Positions 1-11,202 of a stretch of 64,000 nt of DNA are shown in pieces (positions within the stretch are counted from its first letter, which is position 1; each line of letters starts with the position of its first letter). This DNA comes from Caenorhabditis elegans (lineage: Eukaryota > Nematoda > Chromadorea > Rhabditida > Rhabditidae): positions 5,576,501 to 5,640,500 of the forward strand of contig NC_003280.10 in assembly GCF_000002985.6 (NCBI RefSeq), given 5' to 3'. The notes beneath the pieces are model-generated. The model had not been told where the DNA came from and searched no databases. It worked only from the letters and a program-made list of their open reading frames with translations. A program made the position numbers and the translations under genes.

Positions 1-229
1 AATTTTTGAATGAAAAAATTGATTGAAAAAGAGCACAAGACATTTTGCTTGGGAACGTTGATGATGGTTATGATGAAATTGGAATGTAAAAAACTGTTGA
101 ATGAATAGAGTATTTGTGAGGAATCTGAGAACAATGAAAAGAAGAAGAAACGTCACTGCAAATGAGTCACCGAAAAGAGTGACTCTACAAATATTTTGTC
201 AGTTGTAATTTTCGAACAGAAAAGACAAC

Positions 230-533
230 AGCTGAGGGTTACGCTGTCAAAGTTGAACAATGGGTTGCAATACTTATAGAGAAATTACGGTATGTAAATG
301 TATGTAGCATACCGTATATCCTCTATTAGTTATGCACAACTTTGCTCAACTTTGGCAGCTCATATCTCAGTAGTCGTTTGTTCTATAGAAAAGTTGTCAA
401 CTGATAAAATATTTTTTAGATGTTTTTCTATAGTATGTAGTTTGTTAATTATTTATATGTTCAAAACAAAATGAGATATGAGCTGTCAAAGTTGAGAAAG
501 GGGTGCAAAACTAATAGAGGATATACGGTATAT
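230..533. repeat. Inverted-repeat (MITE-like) element
   Basis: About 60 bp at 311-369 is repeated in inverted orientation at 473-532 with few mismatches. The arms share the strings ATATCCTCTATTAGTT and its complement, and end in an ACCGTAT/ATACGGT motif. A third, more diverged arm lies at 233-300. The spacer is about 100 bp. No coding sequence is seen. This looks like a non-autonomous terminal-inverted-repeat element with an extra half copy on its left. Confidence 0.6.
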
Positions 534-700
534 GTAACGTCGCTAAACCTGTGTAAATGTTAGCCAAAAGTTGATATATTGAAGAGTAGCTGGTAAAAAT
601 CAATCAATTGGAAAATAACCCGAATTTCAGAGCTCATAAATTTCGTTGTCAGATTTCAGTATTGTTTTGAATCTGAGCTCTAAAACTTTGCAAAACCGTA

Positions 701-772
701 GGTCCTAGCCGGGTTCGAACCGGCGATCTTCTGCGTGTAAAGCAGACGTGATAACCACTACACCATAGGACC
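701..772 (-). tRNA. tRNA-Val (anticodon TAC)
   Basis: The minus strand folds into a complete 72-nt cloverleaf. It has a 7-bp acceptor stem (GGTCCTA with TAGGACC), a D arm, a 5-bp anticodon stem around the loop TTTACAC giving anticodon TAC (valine), and a T arm GCCGG-TTCGAAC-CCGGC. There is no intron. A T4 pol III terminator follows on the minus strand (AAAA at 692-695 on the + strand). The internal A and B boxes are intact, so it is probably functional. Confidence 0.95.
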
Positions 773-1787
773 GGACGAAAAAGTGATCCCAATAGGCCAT
801 TACGAAAAAGAAAAATAACCAGAATGTGCGAGTATTCAGGCAGGAAGGAGAACGGCGGAGTGTGCAGAGTTGAGAGACGGAAGGTGCATGAACGCTTTGC
901 AGGAAACCTTTATGGAGAAATAAATTAAAATGTTTATTTACAAATTAAAATTCATTGAAATTGAAAAGGAACACGTGATCATTTAAATTGATTTAAATAA
1001 CTCGATATTTTTGTATAATTACTTTTGAATAATACTAATTATTTCTCCTTTGCAATATAATTCATTTTCTAGTAGGCAATTTGAAATCAAACGACTAATT
1101 ATATTAGTTGAGCTAAAAGTTTAAACATTGTCAAAAAAACGGTCAAAATACTATCATCTTCGCCTACCTCTTTAAAGGTGCAAAGAGTGTATCGCTTCAA
1201 GACCTAACTAATGTCAGTAGAGGAGCTTCAGAGTGCTAATTTTTGCAACAACTAGACATTATTCCATGAAGTTTATTCCATTAAATAACTATAAATCTTT
1301 AAAAATAGGAAAGTATTGGTAGTTTTCAGTAAATTCTTCACATCTCGGCGAAACGTGAAATGAATGACCTAAAGTGCGACAGAAAGCTTTTTCCGAATCT
1401 TCGAATCATCGTTTGATTGTTTTCCAGTAAAAATAAGAAATGAGTCATCACAATCTACGGCTCCATCATAATTTTAGATCAATGTGTTCCAAGTGTTCAC
1501 TATTTCAAGTATATGTACATTGTTAATTCAAACTAGCTTCACATCAAATGACTCATGCAACCTTTGACATTCCTTTCAATTCAATACATTATAGACAGAC
1601 AATCCATTAAAAACTCGGTGCACATGGGAAGAACTGTCAAAAAACCTGAATTTGACACTTCACACGTAACTTTTCATCCTCCCGTGCCCCGGAAAATCTC
1701 CGCAAGGCGATGCGAGCAAAAAACGGAGGGAGGCGGTAGAAAGGCGGTGCGTCGGCGGAAAACGACGGAACTCGGCGAGCAATGGAG
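773..1787. other. Intergenic, no gene seen
   Basis: About 1 kb of AT-rich sequence between the tRNA and the first protein gene. Short open frames on both strands at 1555-1938 overlap one another and have no splice or domain support. The segment just before 1788 is locally GC-richer and probably contains the upstream promoter of the next gene. Confidence 0.6.
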
Positions 1788-1795
1788 TATAAAAG
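1788..1795 (+). promoter_or_regulatory. TATA box of the secreted Cys-rich gene
   Basis: TATAAAAG lies 67 bp upstream of the start codon at 1862, a spacing that allows a short 5' UTR. It is the clearest TATA element in the window and suits a strongly expressed, tissue-specific secreted protein. Confidence 0.6.
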
Positions 1796-1861
1796 TGAAA
1801 TGAATGGCAACAAATACTCATCAAGCTTCTCGCTTTTTCCAACCCATCGAAACAATCCAAA

Positions 1862-3225
1862 ATGTTTGGAAAAATACTGACGACATCGCTTTTAATTGCG
1901 ATGACTTTTGCTGCGCCTTCCACTGGTAAGTTATGCATTTTTTAAAGTTTTTTTGGCTAGGATTTTTAAAGTTTACATTGGTTTTCTCTGAAATCCAAAT
2001 ATACCAATCAAAAATATTTTGAGACTCTTTTTTTGTTGGAACTCCCACATTCTCTTCTAGAGGTTATTTATCTTTAAAAAATGTTTTCACTATTTTTGGA
2101 ATAAAAAGTACTAAGATTCAATTTAGAATTCGTTTATTTTATTTCGTGAATTTTAGAAACATAGAAATATAGATTCAATTTCAGATAAAATCCGTTGTTA
2201 AGCCTAGATTTACTCGAAATTTGCAAATCAAAATACGATTAGTCTAACTCAAAATAATAACTTCCTCATATTATCCATATTTTTATTTTCAGAAGAAGGC
2301 AAAAGCAGCAAACGTCGTCAATACATTGCTCCACTCGCTGGAGCGGCTCAAGTTCCACGTAACCCTCTGTTCTTCGCAGCTCCAGCTCTTCCAGTAGCTG
2401 CTGCTCCAGCCCTCGTCCGACCGGCATTCGCTCCAGTACCAGTTGCCGCAGCTCCAGCTTTTGCTCCAGTTCCAGTTGCTGCACCAATGGTCCGCCCAAT
2501 GCTTCAACAGCCAGCTATTGTTGCTCCAGTTGCTCCAGTTGTTGCACCAGTTGGACAATGCCCAGGAGGACCATCCCTTCCAATTGAATGTGATCCAAAG
2601 AGACCATGGCCACAATGCCCACCACAATCTTATTGCTATGCCACCAACTCTGTTGATATTGGACCATATTTCTGTTGCCCAATCTGTAAGTTCCAAAAAA
2701 AGAATGGGATTTTAAAAACCTGCAACGTGTTGTAACTTTACACGAAACACTCCGAAAAGGTGTGAATAGAAATGTGAAGCACACGCGGCAATAGTCAACA
2801 AAACCTGACCACATTTTCTAGGAGAGACTTCCGGGGGCAGTCAATATTTGTTCATTTCTTCCGGGTGCAACCTGAACCTTGTAGAAATACATAAGAAATC
2901 GACATTAGTGAAGCCAAAATTCTAAACATTTCAGGGTCCACCTATGGAGCGGCCTGGCGTCCAGCTACTCCATTCTACAACTACGTTCCACCAGTTCCAG
3001 CCAACTGGCCAGATGTAGCAAGAATGACCGCTAATTGGCCCGCTGCTGCAGTTGCCATGCCACTCAAGGCTCGCAAGCAACAGAAAAATGAGGGAGATGA
3101 TGAGGAGACTGAAGATGAGCAAAAGATCGGATCTGCCATAGATGGATGGGTTGAGCGTCAAGCTAAATTGGTTTGTTTTGAGATTTCTTTAATGAATAAT
3201 AGAATTATTATAATATTTACAGTAA
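1862..3225 (+). CDS. Secreted Pro/Ala-rich protein with lustrin-type Cys-rich domain
   Basis: Four exons: 1862-1925, 2293-2685, 2935-3170 and the stop codon alone at 3223-3225 right after a TTTACAG acceptor. They give 231 residues. The first 18 or so residues (MFGKILTTSLLIAMTFAAPS) are a signal peptide. Next come a basic stretch and an Ala/Pro/Val-rich tract of short repeats (APV, PVAAAPA; about residues 40-110). Then follows a compact Cys-rich module with a CPGG, CDP, WPQCPP and FCCP pattern spanning exons 2 and 3, as in nematode lustrin-type cysteine-rich repeats. The C-terminus is charged and acidic. An extracellular matrix, cuticle or pharyngeal lining role is inferred from composition only. 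An AATAAA lies at 3557-3562, where it would serve this gene's 3' UTR. I do not recognise the gene name. Confidence 0.8.
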
Positions 3226-3821
3226 GCAACGAATCGAAACCGTGGTGGAGAAGAGCCAAAAAACACTTCATTCCACAACCTATGTCTGTACAAATTGCGA
3301 ATCAACGAACTTTTAGTAATATTTATTGTGTTTTCGAAGCTTCTTTGCCAAATTGTTTTCAAGTATTACCTCTTTGAAATTTGCCATCTAAATATTATTT
3401 CAACACATCGACAAACAGTATTTAGTTTTTTTTTGGTATTATTTCAAATGAAAACTTTGCCATCCAAATATGTTTATTTTACTTGCAGTGAATGTTTTAA
3501 AAAAAGTTATAATACTCGCTTGGTATCCGCCCAAGAAATACCTTCAGAAAGTGCTTAATAAAATAATTTAAGAAAAAGCACAAAACAATACTTTCTTCAA
3601 TTTCAATTGACTTCTTTTGAAATTTTAGCAAACAGTAACCCGTCTCTCATTGTCAGGACTATAAGATTTTGATAATGGTAGAATTACTGTGTTTCTTCGT
3701 GGAAAATGTATCCATTTAGGTCGTGCAAATCTCCATTCGAATCCAGATAAATGATAGTTGTAGCTATGTCCAAAAAATGTAAAGTTCTTCGTCATACGAT
3801 GAAATATAATTTCTGAAAATT
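3226..3821. other. Convergent 3' UTR region
   Basis: About 600 bp between the stop of the + strand secreted protein and the stop of the - strand channel. It holds an AATAAA at 3557-3562 for the + gene. Open frames here on both strands run through 3' UTR-like AT-rich sequence and have no splice support. Confidence 0.6.
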
Positions 3822-5909
3822 TCAGTGTATTTCTTTTTTCAATCCATGAGTTAGCATACCAAGAATAAATACTATTATAGCGATTCCGTAGAAGATAAAA
3901 CAAAATTTGTAAAGTTGAATGAAATGACTAGTTTGTAGCACGGTTATCTAAATGAGAAACTTGAAAGTTTTAAAATTTTCAAAGGATAATTTACAGTTTG
4001 ACTTTGAGAAGTCACAGAATTATACGACGGAAATGAAGCTATATATCGAGATCTTACAGTTCCATACCCACTTTTAGTGTAGGCAACAGCTCTATTAAAC
4101 TTCTCACGGAGGCCTTTCACGTTTCTGAAATTCAAATTATTTTCCTAAAAAGTAATTGGAGTTTGAAGCAAGTTTGGCTCAAAAACAGATTCAACTTGAT
4201 TTAGAACTTGGACCAAACTTGGCCCAATTTTTGGTAAGACATGCCAATCTTTAATCAGAATCGTTCTTGTGTTCTTGAATCAAATAAGAAGCGGCCAATT
4301 AAACGCATATTGCCCAAGTTATATCAAATGTTTGCCCAAGTCTTGCAAACTTCTAAACCAAGTTTAAATTTTTTGGACACATTTCGAAAGAAAGCCTATG
4401 GGTGACTTTATTTTTAACTCACTTATTCACAGCGTATGCCAAATATTCGGGAGCCATTATTTTGTCTCTTACAAATAAAATTTTGGAGTGGTAATCAAAA
4501 TATGTGATGTCAGTTTCAGCGAGATCACTAGCCAATGCAGAGAAACCAACGTGTTTGTCTTGTCCTAACAGTAAGTTTGCATCGTCATCAGCTCCAATGA
4601 AGTTTATTCTAAACAAAAAGCTACAATCTGTAAGGCTCAAAGAAATAAAGCGGAACCTCGATTTCAGTCTATCCAATCTTGCACACTGCGAAGGATTACA
4701 GTAGAGATATGGAGTATATCCTCTTTCTTGTATTACAAGAGTCCAACCTTTGTGTTCAGCAGCTTCCAGGACACCATCTAATGTATTGAATATTGTTCCT
4801 CTATGGTGAGATAGTAGAAGAAAACTTTTAAGTTTTGCTTCATAATAAGTGATAATGACTAAACAGCACAAAAGCCAAAACCCAATTAAAACTAGAGCAC
4901 AAATTGGTGATGAGATTCGAAACATGAATTGATGAATTATACCTGAAACAAACATACATACTTTTTATTTAAATCTATCGATAGAGATATATGTTTTAAA
5001 TATATGTTTTCCAATGCTCTCCGATAAATTTCTGTTTTCAACTGTAAATTCTGAAAATGTTTTTCTAATATTCTCTAGTATAATTTTTACTTTGAAAATT
5101 GTTCCTATTTTCTAATTTGGAAAAATCTAAAAACTAAAATGAAAATTTGATTATAAGTTTGATTTTTTTCAGAAACTTTTTTTGGTAAAATTGCCAAAAA
5201 TTAAACATCGATTTTAACGGTGCCAATTTCATTCATATGGTCATGTTTTCAAATAAACTTAAAATTTTAAAACTCACCCGAACAACTAATAAACATCCAA
5301 TCCAAAAGTGATCTAACTCTTAAGCCAAAAATCCAAGTGTAGAGATACAGTAAAGCTCCAATAATCAACCCGAAACTGATCAAAATTGCAAGAGTCTAAA
5401 AAAGTTATTTTTATAATTTCAAATTTTAAATTTCTGAAACCTAACATCATAATCAAATAGCCTCATTATATAGTCGGCAACTGCAAGTTCAGGTATCTCT
5501 CTGACTAAATATCCATAATATACAAATCCAATCGGAGTAGTGAAATCAACCTGTAAATTTAAATGTGAGTTAACTTTTTTTTAAATATAAACTGGTCACC
5601 TTTTTCATTCGATCCAATGTTTGACGAGCTGAGACAAGTGTGATATCAGCAGATCCATTGCTAACCTAATACAAAAGATATAAAAATATAAAACTGGTAC
5701 AAAACTACCATATCAATTGACTGCTCAATATCCGCATCAATTTGTACAATTGTTGCAGTTGAATTCATTAGTTGAAAAGTCATATTTAAAAATTCAACTT
5801 CCGCTCCTGGTTTTGGGCAATTGAATGACCAACAATAATTGGATAGTGACACGTAAGGAACATCAGTTTGATATCCAACTGCACGCAAATCCTTGAATCC
5901 CGGTTTCAT
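3822..5909 (-). CDS. Divergent ionotropic-receptor-type ligand-gated channel
   Basis: Eight exons on the minus strand: 5909-5709, 5665-5600, 5550-5446, 5395-5278, 4942-4657, 4608-4423, 4124-3995 and 3947-3822, all phase-consistent (405 residues). The N-terminal half has the bacterial type-3 periplasmic-binding fold expected of ionotropic receptor ligand lobes (DITLVSARQTLDRMKKVDFT). It is followed by a first membrane segment (LAILISFGLIIGALLYLYTW), a pore-loop region, a second segment (ALVLIGFWLLCCLVIITYY) and a last segment near the C-terminus (FCFIFYGIAIIVFILGML). This is the layout of glutamate-receptor-like channels without the large amino-terminal domain. The conserved SYTANLAAF-type segment is replaced by YYEAKLKSF, so selectivity is unknown. 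The start is uncertain: ATG 5909 follows a TTTTCTAG acceptor and gives no signal peptide, so an upstream exon is likely. The 48-nt intron at 4656-4609 is in frame and could be retained. A related gene lies at 58.0-60.8 kb. Confidence 0.75.
4165..4380. repeat. Intronic TTGGCCCAAG-type repeat
   Basis: This intron of the channel gene repeats variants of TTGGCCCAA, GCCCAAG and AACTTGG. Very similar sequence recurs in lys-8 intron 1 (about 9995-10150). It is probably a dispersed intronic repeat, not functional RNA. Confidence 0.4.
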
Positions 5910-6611
5910 CGTCTAGAAAATTGGATTTCACGCGATTCAAATAAATTAAAAGACTAGCAAAACAAAGGATCATTAGACCAAAATGAGAAGGTAGGAGAGA
6001 ATGGGTTCTTATACTTTTCAAGAGTTATATTCAAGTACTTTGTTGTCCTTTTAAAAGTCATAGACCACATTTTAACACTAAAACTACAATTACCAAATAT
6101 ACAATCTCGATAATTTTTTTTTGTATTTTTCCAGTCCAAAGAGAGCCATTTAAGTAGGAACAAAAGCCAAATTATAATGTGTGGGTTAAAAGCAATGGGG
6201 ATGCAATACTAATGGTATGTAAATGGTTTCAGTCTTCAAACAAGACAGTTTTCAAAAAATCTTAAACATTAGAGGTAGTTAATTTTTATATGTATTGTCA
6301 ATGATCAAAAATCTTTCCAATAAAAAGAGGAATGAAGTCAAAAGTATCACCTTTGGGTGTTTACAGCAAGGTGGGCCACCTGGCACTTGACTACTTGAAG
6401 AAAGTTGTAACTTGATATGTTTTCTTACATTTATGAATTACTTTTTGCATTAAATAATTCTTGAATAATTTATGAACGTGTTGTTCCGGATAATGATGTA
6501 TATCCTCTTTTACGTTTATCCACGAGATTCAATTTATTGCTAACAAATTAGAAATCGATATTCAGATTTCCTGGAGTCAGGTAAGCTAATCACAGGGTTT
6601 TTTGAGAGAAA
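5910..6611. other. Region between divergent genes
   Basis: About 700 bp between the channel (-) and the BAR-like gene (+). A minus-strand open frame at 5954-6211 (with a segment IIIWLLFLLKWLSLDW) could hold a missing 5' exon of the channel, but it lacks an ATG and a clear donor, so I do not call it. It must also contain both promoters. Confidence 0.4.
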
Positions 6612-8193
6612 ATGGCCATGTTTTCTAGAACAAAAATGACAAGTCCTGATGAGCACTCACCGGAGAAGAAGGATTCAGAGAACGAAGTTGTGCCGGCGGG
6701 GCCAAAACAAAAGGCAAAGTGTCTTGAGAAGGACATCAAATCTCCGCCGAAGCCATCAGATTTATCGAAGGCTGAAAGAAAGGAAAAGAATAATAAGACT
6801 GCAAGAAGAGATGTGAAGAGTTCTCGAGGAAATGTGAAAACCATGAAGCCATCGGTTGTTAAAGCAGAAGAACGATCGTCTCGATCAAAAAAAAGTATTC
6901 GCGAGGGAAAGCTGAAAAACTTCTCCCTTCCGTATGTATTTTACTCGAAACTCTTAGATGTTTGTTGGAAAGGAAACCGTCTTTCTGGCATGTGCTAGAT
7001 TATAGAAATATTATGAAATGAATTCCACTCGTACAAGTATTTGACGTGGTAGAGAAACGGGTATCCTTGCAGTTTTTGGATACTCTATCATTCTAGTTCA
7101 TTAAAACTACTTGACCAGAGATTTTCATTCCACACACGAGAGGCTTGAAATGAATTGTTTCACTAAATACACAATTCATATTTTTTGTTTCGATTAGTTT
7201 TGGGCACGCAATGCGAGATCAGATTTCACTTTAATACAAAAACATTTCAGAAAAGACGAATCCGAGATTACTGCTCTCCAACTTGACGCAGACCTTACGA
7301 AGAGTGCACGTTTGATGGAAGAATACAAGGTTTGAGTGCGAATTTACTTTCACATTATTTTCTAACTTTTGTTTTTCAAACAAAAGTGTTCCAATGAGAC
7401 TCATAAAACCTTGCTAAATTTCAGATTGCTCTTGAACAAATCTTCACAACACTCGTAAATCTGATGAGACGTGGAAACGGGACGGTTGATATGGAAGTAA
7501 TATACATTCTACTTTAATTACTTTGCTCAACCACACATATTTTAGAACATTGTAAGCGAGAAAGGACAAACGGCAGCGGAGAAGCTGAACAAGGAAGTAC
7601 AGTTGACTCAAAACAACTGGAAAACGGACACAAAGTTGCAACCAGCAATGAACGATGCAATTGCAAAGAATGCGGTCGTTCTGGCATCAGCTGAAAGAAA
7701 CTTGCAGACTCGAGGGCCCAAGCATCTCAAAAGAGTCAAAAAGTTTCTTTACGGTCAATATCCAAAGGTTTGTTATCAGGAATCAATATTCAAAGCTCTA
7801 GTTTCTTCAGAAGTTTTTCATAAATGTAACCATAAAGTTTCACTTTTCAGTATGTGGATATGAAGAGAGATCTGCTGAAGGTTGTCAAACAACAGAAGCC
7901 GGAAACCCAAAGTGTTCGCGATGAAAGTGCTCAAGCGATTTCGAAGTTCATCAAGGAAAAGTATGTGAATGCCAAAATATTGCATCTCGGAGAAATTCAA
8001 AGTGCTTTCGTCGAGTTGAGCGTTAGTTTTTTTTGAATATATTATTTATTTACACAAATTATCATTTCAGTTTTTCCATCGTACATCCGCTTTCACTTGG
8101 CATCAAATCGCTGAACGACAACCTCCAAAGTCTTCATATCACACCGAGAACTTCGACTTTCAACAATTCTTCACAGCACCTCCAAAAATGTAA
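6612..8193 (+). CDS. Coiled-coil protein, probable BAR-like domain
   Basis: Six exons: 6612-6931, 7251-7329, 7425-7496, 7546-7767, 7851-8021 and 8071-8193, giving 328 residues. The first 106 are charged, Lys/Ser-rich and likely disordered. The rest is almost entirely helical, with heptad-like spacing: residues from ITALQLDADLTKSARLMEEY through to NAKILHLGEIQSAFVELS and FFHRTSAFTWHQIAERQ. The pattern (three long helices, a basic patch with KHLKRVKKFLYGQ, a C-terminal FFH motif) resembles BAR/FAM92-type membrane-curvature domains. That is a fold-level guess, not a confirmed match. A second in-frame ATG two codons downstream (6618) is an alternative start. AATAAA at 8235-8240 marks the 3' end. 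Gene name not recognised. Confidence 0.7.
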
Positions 8194-8240
8194 ACTTTGA
8201 CGTCACCAATGATTTTTTTATGATGATTTATGATAATAAA

Positions 8241-9678
8241 GTGAGAGAGAAATGTGTGTGTATTCAGAAGGAAAAAACATAAGTAAATACAGGAAGAAGC
8301 TAAAAAAGAATATATATTCGTTTTTTTACGATATCATTGAATTTCTGATTTTTCAATTTTCAAAGGAACATTGGATATAGAACAAGCTATATGATATCTG
8401 GAACATCAAAATGTGGCATAATATTAAAAGTAATGAAATAGGCGGTAGGCACATAGACAGGCAGGCGGGCAGTAGGATCACGAAAGAAATACAGAACATC
8501 GACGACAGGCATGAAGGTAGACATGTGGCAGGCAAGTACGGATGGAAACTAAAATACTGAAAACCCAATGTAGGTAGGAGAGCCTAAAGAGGTCCCTGGA
8601 TATAATTGAAGCCACTTTAAAGTTAAGTAAATATACGTTAACTGAAGAATTCAACAATTTGGCCAAGAATTAGTTGAAATTAATAATGGATCAAAAATCT
8701 TCAAAGTTTTTAGAAAATACCAATAATTGGCTTCAGGACTAAAATTTATCGTTTTTGTTATTTGTTCAATGAATAGACAGACACGTCACTTTTCATTATC
8801 AAATACTAAATTGATCTCGAAATGGATCTACAATTTCAGCTGTTTCAACAATTCGAATTCTTTACTCTCTGTTCCTCTGGAAATGACATCACTTCTTAAA
8901 CTCGTCATCTTCGTTTTTATTCCATCCAAAGACAAATCTCGACTAATTGAATTCACATTAAAAATAGATTAATGATTTTTAAACAATTGGATTGCTCACA
9001 GGGGCTATCGTTGGATGTTAGTACAGTTTAAACAGACATGTTAAACGGTAAAAATATAGTGAAATGGGAAAAATTATGGAACAAGAAGGAGAATGTTTAT
9101 TCAGCTGCAAATGGGATTTTTGTATAAAAGAATTGGTATAGTGCTGAAGGAGAATATCATACATTTTACAGTTCTAGTTTTCAAGAACTTTCAATTTTCT
9201 TCGCTGTTATGGTCAAAGTTGAACGTAAAACATATGCATAATCGCTTTGAAAATCTTACCACTATCTGTTAGTCAGAAAAAAATTGTGTTCACTTATGAA
9301 CTATCAATTTAATAAAAGACAACAAATTGTCATTTACGAGAATTTGAACCTAGAAAAAATCATCAAAACGCCCACGCTCAATTACCGGTATTCCACATAA
9401 TTTGTGATGTTCTTTTCATCGACATTAATGACATAAAAGTGTGTACACAGTTACTGATAACAGAGTGTGATATCATGATAATGTTTTCCGAAATTATAAA
9501 TTCAGATGGACAAGCGGTACTTGCCAGCTCTTTGATAAAGACTATAAATCATGATAACCACTCCAGTTTCTTCAACATTTCGGTTTAGTATTTGATTTTT
9601 ATAAAATTTGGTTTCTTATTCTTTGTTCTTTTTGTTAATAATTTTCTCTTAACTCATTCAAGTTGAACATTTTCTAGA
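8241..9678. other. Upstream region of lys-8
   Basis: About 1.4 kb, AT-rich. A short purine-rich GGCAGG/GGCGG stretch sits near 8440-8530. Open frames at 8353-8972 are short and unsupported. The 3' third contains the GATA-type sites and TATA element described separately. No gene seen. Confidence 0.6.
9453..9557 (+). promoter_or_regulatory. GATA sites and TATA element of lys-8
   Basis: ACTGATAA at 9453-9460, TTTGATAA at 9531-9538 and ATGATAAC at 9551-9558 surround ACTATAAAT at 9541-9549, all 120-230 bp upstream of the lys-8 ATG. TGATAA is the core of the site used by the intestinal GATA factor ELT-2, and lys-8 is an intestinal gene, so these are good candidates for its main activating elements. 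Occupancy is inferred. Confidence 0.6.
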
Positions 9679-11043
9679 ATGCTTCTCAAATCAGTGGCTC
9701 TTTTGTCAGTACTGGCAGTACTTTGCCATTCGGCTTCAGTCTCCGTCAAGGTCCTTCCATTCGTTGACTCATCTCTTCCAGTCAAATTCAGAGAAGTCAT
9801 TGCTGAGGCTGCTCCACGAGTTCCACCAAATTTGGCTTCATATGCTTTCGCTGTTGATTTGTCTGTTCCAGTTTCATTGAGCCAGCTTCAGTGCCTCAAA
9901 CAAGCTGGTTATTCGGCAGTCTTTGTCCGGTAAGAATTGAAAAAGATTTTATGATTTACCTATCTATAAATTGTTATTTATAAAAAAAAGTTGAATCTTT
10001 TTTTGCCCAAGGTTGGCCCAAGTGTAAAGATATTGTCAACAGTTGAATTAAACTTGAGCTAAACCAGAACAAGTTCTGGTCATGTATTGTCACTTCAGAA
10101 CCTTTTTAATATTTTTGGCCAAACTTGGGCAAACATTTGCCTGCTTTCGTTTCTGATTAATTCATTTTTCGATTCCAAACGTTCATAATTTGATGAACAT
10201 TTTCTAAAACTCCATAACAATTAAATCGAATTTCCAGTGCATACAACCCAGCTGGACAAGGATCCTTCGACACCAACTCCTGCAATACTATTCAGAATGC
10301 GTATAACGCTGGACTCGGAACAGAGATCTACATGACTCCACAGCCGGCTTCAAGCAAGCAAGGATACCAACAATTGGATGAGATCTACCAAGGATTGACT
10401 GCAAGAGGAATAACAATCAGATCTGTATGGATCCAGGTCACTTCTCCAACCAACTGGCCAAGCAATGCTAATAACAATGTCAACTTTATCAACAGTATTG
10501 TGTCAAGAGCTAGAGTAAGTTTCCTGTAGAAGCTTGATTTTTTGCTCAAGGAATTGAAATACATTCAAATACGAAAACTCGAATGATTCGTATTATAGTC
10601 TAAAACATTGATTAATCTGATAAGACCTTTGGGTTAAGACGTTTTTAAACTGAACCGATTAGTTCATACTTCTGCAACAAATTTCATATCAAAATTCATA
10701 TAATTTACAGCAATATGGAATGACTGTCGGAATCTACACTTCCTACTACGACTGGAACCAGATCACCAACGGATGGAGCAGCATTGGAAATGATGTTCTC
10801 CTCTGGTACTGGAATGTCCTTGGAGGTGGTGTCAATGGAGAGACCCCGGCCAGTTTTGCTGATTTCCGCGCGTTCGGATGCTGGACTACTCCATCTGTCA
10901 AACAATTCGCTCAAGTTGAGCAAGTTTGCCAGTTCACTGTCAACAGAGATGTTTATGCTGCTGGAACTATGCTCAAGGCCGCTGACGCTGTTGAAGAGGA
11001 TGGAAAGATCTACGCTGGAGGATTCATTCAAGGAAGTCAATAG
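9679..11043 (+). CDS. lys-8: Lysozyme LYS-8 (protist-type, GH25-related)
   Basis: Three exons: 9679-9929, 10238-10514 and 10711-11043, total 286 residues. Residues 1-19 (MLLKSVALLSVLAVLCHSA) are a signal peptide. The mature protein has a (beta/alpha)8-like pattern. It starts with YAFAVDLSVPVSLSQLQCL and AVFVRAYNPAGQG, and continues with IRSVWIQVTSPTNWPS and MTVGIYTSYYDWNQI. This is the Entamoeba-type lysozyme family of C. elegans (LYS-1 to LYS-8). It would cleave bacterial peptidoglycan in the gut lumen. Worm lys-8 is known as an intestinal immune effector responsive to pathogens and to DBL-1/TGF-beta and DAF-16 signalling. GATA sites lie upstream and AATAAA at 11129-11134. It is convergent with the next gene at only 160 bp. 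I recognise the protein directly. Confidence 0.93.
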
Positions 11044-11202
11044 ATTTTATCAGTTCCGAAAATAAGTGGAATTTGACTACTTATATTTTGTATCTAACTG
11101 TACCCCCAATATGTTATGAAAATCTGAAAATAAAGTTTATTACAAAAAAACAAAACACGAGAATCTAAAAACAAATAACAACAAAACAATGCGAGCTTGG
11201 CT

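Noticed and set aside
3625-3903. 92-residue minus-strand frame at the end of the first channel gene
   Set aside because: Exon 3947-3822 in another frame gives the expected last membrane segment and a stop, and joins in phase; the longer frame is a shadow.
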